A stretch of DNA of 5,058 nucleotides from positions 10,026 to 15,083 of the forward strand of contig PNBM01000347.1 in assembly GCA_003135995.1 (NCBI GenBank), read 5' to 3'. This stretch comes from Ignavibacteriota bacterium. GTDB taxonomy: Bacteria > Bacteroidota > Ignavibacteria > Tepidaquicellales > Tepidaquicellaceae. A program made the position numbers and the translations under genes. This document shows, piece by piece, positions 1 to 5,058 of this stretch (position 1 is the first letter of the stretch; every line of letters starts with the position of its first letter). The notes below the pieces were generated by a model. The model searched no databases. It was given only the letters and a program-made list of their open reading frames with translations, and had not been told where the DNA came from.

Positions 1-848
1 CTTATGTAGTTAATCCCCTTTTCTTTCCCGGCGGAAACATCGGCGAGCTTGCAGTCTATGGTACAGTAAACGACCTCTCTATGTGCGGAGCGAAGCCGTT
101 GTATTTAAGTGTTGGTTTAATAATCGAAGAAGGGTTTCCCGTTAAAGAACTTGAAAAAATAATTTACTCGATTAAACAAGCTTGTGAATTATGCGGCGTT
201 AAAGTAATAACAGGCGATACTAAAGTTGTCGAAAAAAATAAGGGTGACGGAATTTTTATCAATACCGCAGGAATCGGAATAGTAAAAAATAATATTAATA
301 TTTCACCTTCACAGGTAGAAACGGGCGACATTATTTTATTAAGCGGTGACATTGGTCGCCACGGAATTGCAATTATGGCTTCCCGCGAGAATCTCGAATT
401 CGAAACCACGATAAAAAGTGATTGCGCGCCTTTAAATAAAATCGTCCAAAAATTAATCGAAGAAAAAATTGAAATTCATTGTCTGCGTGATTTAACACGC
501 GGCGGTCTCAGCAGTGCATTAAATGAAATTGCATCGCAGGCAAAAATCGAAATTGAAATTGAAGAAAATTCGATTAAAGTTCTTGAAGAAGTAAAAGGTG
601 TTTGCGAAATTCTCGGTTTCGACCCTTTGTATGTTGCTAACGAAGGAAGATTCATTGCATTTGTAAAAAAAGAAGATGCCGAAAGAGCACTTAATATAAT
701 GCATTCAGATGAAGTCAGCAATAATGCAACAATAATCGGTGAAGTGAAATCGAAAAGACAAAACGGTCTCGTCACAATAAAAAGTATTATCGGAGCAACC
801 CGCATTCTCGATATGCTCAGCGGCGAACAGCTCCCGCGAATTTGTTAA
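1..848 (+). CDS. hypE: HypE, hydrogenase maturation (carbamoyl-dehydratase) protein, 5'-truncated
   Basis: HypE works in the cytoplasm with HypF to make the cyanide ligands of the [NiFe]-hydrogenase active site. HypF places a carbamoyl group on the C-terminal cysteine of HypE, and HypE dehydrates it with ATP to a thiocyanate, which passes to the HypC-HypD complex. The frame is open from base 3, giving 281 visible codons; HypE is usually about 330-350 residues, so roughly 50-60 N-terminal residues lie upstream of the window. Visible hallmarks are [18 protein letters not shown] near the window start (the AIRS/PurM-type N-domain), TGDTKVVEK (visible residues about 69-77), [22 protein letters not shown] (nt 489-509) and the terminal PRIC (nt 834-845) with its acceptor Cys just before the TAA. 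The related selenophosphate synthetase and thiamine-phosphate kinase share the fold but lack the PRIC tail, so the call is firm. The ATG at 81 is internal, not the start. Confidence 0.97.
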   Translation, partial: YVVNPLFFPGGNIGELAVYGTVNDLSMCGAKPLYLSVGLIIEEGFPVKELEKIIYSIKQACELCGVKVITGDTKVVEKNKGDGIFINTAGIGIVKNNINISPSQVETGDIILLSGDIGRHGIAIMASRENLEFETTIKSDCAPLNKIVQKLIEEKIEIHCLRDLTRGGLSSALNEIASQAKIEIEIEENSIKVLEEVKGVCEILGFDPLYVANEGRFIAFVKKEDAERALNIMHSDEVSNNATIIGEVKSKRQNGLVTIKSIIGATRILDMLSGEQLPRIC

Positions 849-863
849 AGTTTCAAAAACCTG

Positions 864-887
864 TACCGCAACATTTTTGTTGTGGTA
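864..887 (+). terminator. Hairpin downstream of hypE, possible intrinsic terminator
   Basis: TACCGCAACA (864-873) pairs with TGTTGTGGTA (878-887) around a TTTT loop, a 10-bp stem with one G-T wobble. It begins 15 bases after the hypE stop, where a terminator would sit. The following bases, TTATTACT, are only moderately T-rich, so this is a weak or imperfect rho-independent terminator; it could instead be an mRNA 3'-end stabilising hairpin. On the minus strand the hairpin is followed by a short T run several bases away, but no minus-strand gene is visible to use it. Confidence 0.4.
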
Positions 888-982
888 TTATTACTGCCAA
901 TACTTTTTGTGTTCTTTGCGTTTAAATTCCTTTCAATCTTTTATTTTTTATTTTTATAAGGAATCATAACCATTTTTCAAGA

Positions 983-1011
983 TTGCCTCTTATACCATTA
1001 CTTTGTATATT
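983..1011 (+). promoter_or_regulatory. Putative sigma-70-like promoter for the signalling operon
   Basis: TTGCCT (983-988) and TATATT (1006-1011) are separated by exactly 17 bases, a good -35/-10 pair. Transcription would start near 1017-1019, leaving a leader of only about 13 bases before the ATG at 1032. The sequence TTACTTTG (998-1005) is one base off the Bacteroidota -7 consensus TAnnTTTG, but no TTG lies at the matching -33 distance. In AT-rich DNA such matches arise often by chance; position just upstream of the first kinase gene and after a hairpin is the main support. Confidence 0.4.
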
Positions 1012-1031
1012 ATAAAAAATTGTCACCCGAG

Positions 1032-2420
1032 ATGCTTGGACTCATTCCATCATACACTTATGATTTTGAGCAATTATGGTCTTTATTAATCAATCGGAAT
1101 AAATGGTTAATTAATTTAAGATACTACATTTCGATTGCGTTCGCATCTTTCATAGTCCTCGCAAAATATATTTTAAAATTAAATTTCAGTCATCAGCAAT
1201 TCAATGCCCTTATAATAATAGCAGTTTGCATATTTTTATATAATATATTTTTTCACTTTCTCATTAATACTAATTTAATTAAAAATGATGTCGACCATTT
1301 CAACCCGATGCACGTTTCCCTGATTCAGATTTTAACAGACCAGTTAACTCTCAGTGTTCTTACATATTATACAGGCGGAATAGAAAGTCCGTTTTATATT
1401 TTCTTTATCTTCCAGATGATAATCGGCAGTCTTATGCTTTCCGGTTTTGTTATATACACAATCGCAGGACTCACCGTTATATGTTTTTATATAGCTTCTT
1501 TTCTGGAATATTTTTCCGTTGTTCCCCATCACAACTTTGCATTTTTATTTAAAAATCCGATTTATAATAATCTCGATTACATTTTAATCTTTGCTACATC
1601 ATTCGGAATAACAATGGTCGTCAGCGTATTCATTGCAAACTCGATTGCGCGTTCACATTATATCCGCGGACAGGATTTAAAAACTTCTTTTGATAAACTC
1701 AGACAGGCAGATATGGTTAAGCAGAAATATACAATGGGAATTGTTCACGAAATAAAATCTCCCCTGTCTTCCGCAATATCTTTTCTTGACCTCGTAATAG
1801 AAGGTTACACAGGTCAGATAAATCCTCAGTCGCAGGAAAAACTTGTGAGAGCAAGGGCACGGACAAATGAAGCAATCCATATCATTAACGATGTTCTGAA
1901 TATTACAAAGTTACGTTTGCTCGGTGATATTAAAAAAGAAACTATTGATTTGAATGAATTAATTTCAAAAATCATTTCACGCCGAAAAGTACAGGCAGAC
2001 TATTTAAGGATTGGAATTAATTTTTATGACCTCAGCAACTGCAAGGGAATTATAAAAGGTGATTATGCCTTGCTTGAACTTGCATTTTCAAATCTAATCG
2101 GGAATGCAATTAAGTATACCAACTTCGGAGGAACGATAGAAGTTGTAATCGAAGATGCAAGAAATGAAGATTCGGTTAAAGTAGAAGTTTGTGACAACGG
2201 AATCGGGATTCCCGATGGTGATAAAGACAAAATATTTAAAGAGTTCTTCAGAGCTTCGAATGTTAAACACCAGAATTACGAAGGCACAGGTTTAGGACTT
2301 TCCGTTGTCAAGCAAATCATTGAACAGCACGGAGGTGAAATCACATTCCAGAGCCCTTCGCGGCTTGCAAATGAATCCGGAAAAGGCACTTGTTTTAAAA
2401 TTTATTTTAAAAAAGAATAA
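1032..2420 (+). CDS. Six-TM membrane sensor histidine kinase with RegB/PilS-like GGxxSPF loop
   Basis: This is a membrane sensor kinase that should autophosphorylate on His and pass phosphate to a response regulator, probably the NtrC-type protein two genes downstream. From the ATG it has 462 residues. Six hydrophobic segments lie at about 29-48, 57-79, 94-112, 120-138, 139-160 and 182-205, with no sizeable extracytoplasmic domain, so it likely senses something in or at the membrane. GGIESPF (115-121) sits between TM3 and TM4, as does the GGxxNPF quinone-site heptapeptide of RegB/PrrB; PilS-type kinases carry related GG..S loops. A short linker leads to the H-box VHEIKSPL (H239), then the N-box NLIGNAIKY (N358), G1 DNGIGI (D388), F-box IFKEFF and G2 GTGLGL (418-423). 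All catalytic boxes look intact. A TTG at 1020 in frame would add four residues but would lie at the predicted transcript start, so ATG at 1032 is preferred. No Shine-Dalgarno is visible. Signal and exact family are not determined. Confidence 0.9.
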   Translation: MLGLIPSYTYDFEQLWSLLINRNKWLINLRYYISIAFASFIVLAKYILKLNFSHQQFNALIIIAVCIFLYNIFFHFLINTNLIKNDVDHFNPMHVSLIQILTDQLTLSVLTYYTGGIESPFYIFFIFQMIIGSLMLSGFVIYTIAGLTVICFYIASFLEYFSVVPHHNFAFLFKNPIYNNLDYILIFATSFGITMVVSVFIANSIARSHYIRGQDLKTSFDKLRQADMVKQKYTMGIVHEIKSPLSSAISFLDLVIEGYTGQINPQSQEKLVRARARTNEAIHIINDVLNITKLRLLGDIKKETIDLNELISKIISRRKVQADYLRIGINFYDLSNCKGIIKGDYALLELAFSNLIGNAIKYTNFGGTIEVVIEDARNEDSVKVEVCDNGIGIPDGDKDKIFKEFFRASNVKHQNYEGTGLGLSVVKQIIEQHGGEITFQSPSRLANESGKGTCFKIYFKKE

Positions 2421-2438
2421 ATAATTTTTATAATATCT

Positions 2439-4418
2439 ATGAAAAAAGTCAGAAGTATTCAATACTATTTAATAAAGTACTTCGCAATCGCTATACTGAC
2501 ACCAACGATTATTTTGAGCATTATCGGCACAAAGATAATTTATAACCAGGTGCTAAACCGTGCCGAAATGAAAACTTTATCCGACCTGAATTCCGCAAGA
2601 GAAATTTACAGGAATAAAATCTCTATGATTGAGAGCGTGGTTCGTCTTACCGCTTCGAGAAGTTTAATTGTCTCTGCTGTATTGGAAAAAAATGCCGATA
2701 CATTGCAGACAGAATTAAATAAAACATTAAGTACAGAAAAACTCGATATATTCACGCTGGTGAACAGCAAAGGCGTCGTAATTTGCAGGGGAAGAAGTTC
2801 TTTAAATAAAGGCGATACGCTTCTGACGGATAAATTTATTAAACGTGCTCTGGAAACACAGCAAACAGTCTCGGGAACGGATATTGTAAGCTCAAAAGAA
2901 CTGGAAAAAGAATCGTATGAACTTTCTGAGAATTCAACAATTAAAATTATTCCGACACCAAAATCTAAACAAAGAAATGATTCGGTCGAAACATCGGGAA
3001 TGATGCTGATGTCGGCAGTTCCCGTTTTTGACAGAAATAAAATTTTAATAGGCGTTTTGATGGGCGGAATATTATTGAACAGAAATTATGATTTGCTGAA
3101 TAAAATAAAAGAGGTCGTTCACGAAAAAGAAATTTATAAGGGACAGGAAATCGGAACGGAAACAATTTTCTATAAAGATTTAAGAATTACAACCAATGTA
3201 AAAAATTCTGACGGAAGTTATGCAATCGGCACACTCGTTTCGGAAGATGTATATAACAAAACTCTCGAGCAGGGCGAAAGATGGGTGGGAGATGCATTCG
3301 TAGTTAATGCGTGGTATGTCGGCGCCTATGACCCGATACAGGATATAGACGGAAATATAATCGGAATATTATACGTGGGACTTTTAAAACAACCGTTCAG
3401 TGATTTGCTTGCAAGTACTATACTTATTTTTCTCGGCATCGCTCTTATAGTTATTGTAATAATTTATTTCGTAGCAATAATTCTTTCAAACAGAATTACT
3501 TCCCCGCTCAGAAAGCTCGAAGAGATTGCAAACAGAATTACGAGCGGAGATTATAAATCGGAATTTACAATCAAGAAATCACCACGCGAAGTTGAACATC
3601 TTGCCGTTGCATTGAACCATATGACTAAAGAAATCGAAAGCGAAAAACGCGAACTCGAAGAATGGGCTGATAAAATGGAAGTGAAGGTGCAGGAGCGCAC
3701 GAACGAATTGAAAAAAATTCACGGTCAGCTTTTCCGTTCGGAAAAACTCGCTTCGATTGGAAAACTCGCCGCCGGCGTCGCTCACGAAATAAATAATCCT
3801 CTGACGGGCGTTCTGACAAATTCAAGTCTTCTGCTCGAAGATATGCCCGAAGCAGACCCTATGAGAGGCGACGTGCAGGTGATTGTGAATGAAACAATTA
3901 GGTGCAGGGAAATTGTTAAACGTCTTCTCGATTTTGCAAGACAAACAAAACCGCAAAAAAGTCTGACGAATATAAATTCACTGATAGATAATATTGTCTT
4001 ACTCGTCAGAAATCAGACATCGTTCAGAAATGTAAATATAGAAAGAGTTCTCGCTGAAAATATTCCCGAAATCATGGCAGATAAAGACCAGATACAACAG
4101 GTTTTTATCAACTTTATTTTAAACGCATCAGATGCAATGCCGAATGGCGGTAAAATAAATATTCAGACACGAGTTATCGGAAAAAATGATTACGTCGAAA
4201 TAAAATTTGCAGATTCCGGAATAGGAATTTCCGAAGAAAATAAAAATAAAATTTTCGACCCGTTCTTTACTACAAAAGATAACGGCACCGGGCTCGGACT
4301 TTCAATCAGTTATGGAATAGTGGAACAGCACGGCGGTACAATTAATCTCGAAAGCGAAGTAGGAAAAGGAACAACATTTATAGTACAGCTGCCAATCAAA
4401 ACAACAACAGAAGAATAA
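2439..4418 (+). CDS. Cache-HAMP sensor histidine kinase (NtrB-like transmitter)
   Basis: A 659-residue transmembrane kinase. TM1 lies at about 11-34 and TM2 at about 325-349, enclosing a sensor of about 290 residues outside the cytoplasm. That sensor resembles the Cache_3-Cache_2 fusion type: early Cache-like strand LVNSKGVVICRGRSS (107-121), TSGMMLMSAVPVFD (185-198), GGILLNRNYDLL (209-220) and, before TM2, ERWVGDAFVVNAWYVGAYD followed by IIGILYVGL (307-315). Such domains usually bind small ligands; the ligand here is unknown. HAMP follows at about 350-402 (NRITSPLRKLEEIANRI), then a charged coiled coil (about 396-432), H-box GVAHEINNPL (H449), N-box with N558 and N562, G1 ADSGIGI (D592), F-box IFDPFFTTK and G2 GTGLGL (616-621). 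HEINNPL and DPFFTTK are typical of NtrB/HPK4 kinases that partner sigma-54 activators, matching the next gene. It starts 18 bases after the preceding stop, without a Shine-Dalgarno, and its stop overlaps the next start. All catalytic residues appear present. Confidence 0.93.
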   Translation: MKKVRSIQYYLIKYFAIAILTPTIILSIIGTKIIYNQVLNRAEMKTLSDLNSAREIYRNKISMIESVVRLTASRSLIVSAVLEKNADTLQTELNKTLSTEKLDIFTLVNSKGVVICRGRSSLNKGDTLLTDKFIKRALETQQTVSGTDIVSSKELEKESYELSENSTIKIIPTPKSKQRNDSVETSGMMLMSAVPVFDRNKILIGVLMGGILLNRNYDLLNKIKEVVHEKEIYKGQEIGTETIFYKDLRITTNVKNSDGSYAIGTLVSEDVYNKTLEQGERWVGDAFVVNAWYVGAYDPIQDIDGNIIGILYVGLLKQPFSDLLASTILIFLGIALIVIVIIYFVAIILSNRITSPLRKLEEIANRITSGDYKSEFTIKKSPREVEHLAVALNHMTKEIESEKRELEEWADKMEVKVQERTNELKKIHGQLFRSEKLASIGKLAAGVAHEINNPLTGVLTNSSLLLEDMPEADPMRGDVQVIVNETIRCREIVKRLLDFARQTKPQKSLTNINSLIDNIVLLVRNQTSFRNVNIERVLAENIPEIMADKDQIQQVFINFILNASDAMPNGGKINIQTRVIGKNDYVEIKFADSGIGISEENKNKIFDPFFTTKDNGTGLGLSISYGIVEQHGGTINLESEVGKGTTFIVQLPIKTTTEE

Positions 4419-4420
4419 TG
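4416..4420 (+). other. TAATG stop-start overlap between kinase and response regulator
   Basis: The A of the kinase TAA stop (4416-4418) is also the first base of the regulator's ATG (4418-4420). This arrangement is typical of translational coupling and suggests that kinase and regulator are made in linked amounts from one mRNA. A second ATG at 4422 is in another frame and does not open the receiver domain, so 4418 is the supported start. Only a weak purine stretch (CAGAAGAA) precedes it. Confidence 0.75.
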
Positions 4421-5058
4421 AATGCGAATATATTAATAGTAGATGATGAATTGGTGATTTGTCAGAGCTGTGAGAAAATTTTTCTCAGGGCAGGACATAA
4501 AGTTACTTACACAACAAGCGGCAAGCAGGCTCTCAATTTACTTGAAGAACAAATCTTCGATGTTGTGTTCACTGATTTAAAAATGGCAGACATCGGCGGA
4601 ATGGAAGTTTTGCAAACTGTAAAACAAAAATTTCCCGACACAATTGTTGTTGTAATTACAGGTTATGCAACTGTCGCTTCCGCAGTGGAAACTATGAGGT
4701 TCGGCGCATTCGATTATCTTCCAAAACCGTTCACTCCGGGTGAACTTCTCGGAGTGCTCAATAAAGCACTCGAGAAGAGAAATCTTATTAAAGTTACTAA
4801 CGAAGAATTTAATTATACGGAAGTATCAGGATTTGAAGGAATTATCGGAAGAAGCCCGGGAATAGTTTCTGTTTATAATCTTATAAGAAAAGTTGCACCG
4901 ACTGAAAGTACCGTTCTCATTCTTGGCGAAAGCGGAACGGGAAAAGATTTGACTGCAAAGGCAATCCACAACAGGAGCAAAAGGAAAAATAATGATTTCT
5001 TTGCAATCGACGTTTCAACTCTATCAAGTAATTTAATTGAAAGCGAATTATTCGGACA
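4418..5058 (+). CDS. NtrC-family sigma-54-dependent response regulator, 3'-truncated
   Basis: The visible 213 residues form a CheY-like receiver and the start of an AAA+ sigma-54 interaction domain. Receiver landmarks are NILIVDDE (acidic D9, D10), phosphoacceptor D53 in FTDLKM (codon at 4574-4576), T81 in ITGYAT, and K103 in YLPKPF. After a linker the AAA+ region begins with GIIGRSPGI (141-149), the Walker A GESGTGKD (170-177), AKAIHNRSKRK and ESELFG at the window edge. The GAFTGA sigma-54 contact loop, Walker B, R-fingers and C-terminal Fis-type helix-turn-helix should follow outside the window. In this family phosphorylation drives ring assembly and ATP-dependent opening of sigma-54 promoters. 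Stop-start overlap with the upstream NtrB-like kinase makes that kinase the likely main partner. Two details differ from the common pattern: Asp replaces Glu after Walker A, and AIDVSTL stands where (V/I)NCAAL is usual. Target promoters cannot be told from this window. Confidence 0.94.
   Translation, partial: MNANILIVDDELVICQSCEKIFLRAGHKVTYTTSGKQALNLLEEQIFDVVFTDLKMADIGGMEVLQTVKQKFPDTIVVVITGYATVASAVETMRFGAFDYLPKPFTPGELLGVLNKALEKRNLIKVTNEEFNYTEVSGFEGIIGRSPGIVSVYNLIRKVAPTESTVLILGESGTGKDLTAKAIHNRSKRKNNDFFAIDVSTLSSNLIESELFG

Noticed and set aside
541..575. Short direct repeat-like run (AAATCGAAATTGAAATTGAAG) in hypE
   Set aside because: It simply encodes alternating Ile/Glu (KIEIEIEE) in a beta strand of HypE, not a repeat element.
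164..805. Minus-strand open frames within hypE
   Set aside because: They lie antisense to a clearly conserved coding region, show no recognisable domain and have compositions expected of shadow frames.
81..848. The ATG at 81 as the start of a complete 255-residue protein
   Set aside because: The same frame is open to base 3 and encodes highly conserved HypE sequence ([14 protein letters not shown]) upstream, so the gene begins before the window.
849..1031. A small gene, riboswitch or sRNA in the intergenic gap
   Set aside because: I found no open frame with a convincing start and no conserved-looking structured element apart from the hairpin at 864-887.
2393..2412. Inverted repeat TTTTAAAA-TTTA-TTTTAAAA at the end of the first kinase gene as a terminator
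   Set aside because: It is pure A/T, lies inside the coding end (Phe/Lys codons), each arm is itself a palindrome, and the next gene starts only 18 bases after the stop.
1344..3825. Other minus-strand open frames (1344-1532, 1677-1880, 2965-3165, 3579-3785, 3625-3825)
   Set aside because: All are short and antisense to strongly supported kinase genes, with Phe/Ser/Arg-rich low-quality translations and no start signals.
2439..4418. A haem-binding or cysteine-based sensor in the second kinase
   Set aside because: The extracytoplasmic region contains only one cysteine (about residue 116) and no CxxCH, so there is no sequence support for covalent haem or a disulfide switch.

Overview
The window is an AT-rich (mid-30s % GC by eye), gene-dense stretch in which every supported gene lies on the + strand. 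It holds the 3' end of the hydrogenase-maturation gene hypE, a short intergenic region with a plausible terminator hairpin and promoter, and a compact three-gene signalling unit: a six-TM sensor histidine kinase, a Cache-HAMP sensor histidine kinase, and the first part of a sigma-54-dependent (NtrC-type) response regulator. The first and last genes are cut by the window edges.

The organism is a bacterium able to mature [NiFe]-hydrogenases. Low GC and the lack of Shine-Dalgarno sequences before the internal starts would suit the Bacteroidota/Ignavibacteriota/Chlorobiota side of the tree. The Cache-type kinase and NtrC-type regulator resemble proteins I associate with Deltaproteobacteria. This placement is weak inference.

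Layout: 1-848 hypE (N-terminus missing, C-terminal PRIC tail intact). 849-1031 is non-coding, with a hairpin 15 bases after the hypE stop (864-887) and a sigma-70-like promoter (983-1011) just before the next gene. 1032-2420 is a membrane kinase with a GGIESPF motif between TM3 and TM4, resembling the RegB/PrrB redox-sensing heptapeptide. After 18 bases, 2439-4418 is a kinase with a large extracytoplasmic Cache sensor, HAMP, and an NtrB-like transmitter core. 4418-5058 overlaps the previous stop by one base (TAATG) and encodes a receiver plus the start of an AAA+ domain with its Walker A.

Inferred working model: two kinases, one possibly reading membrane redox state or another membrane cue and one reading an extracytoplasmic ligand, feed one sigma-54 activator. 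Because the unit directly follows hypE, hydrogenase or other redox-linked operons are the first candidate targets, by analogy with HoxJ/HoxA next to hyp genes. The sequence does not prove this link. I found no mobile element, CRISPR array, tRNA or rRNA. All protein families here are known; what is unusual is the combination of sensors and their position.
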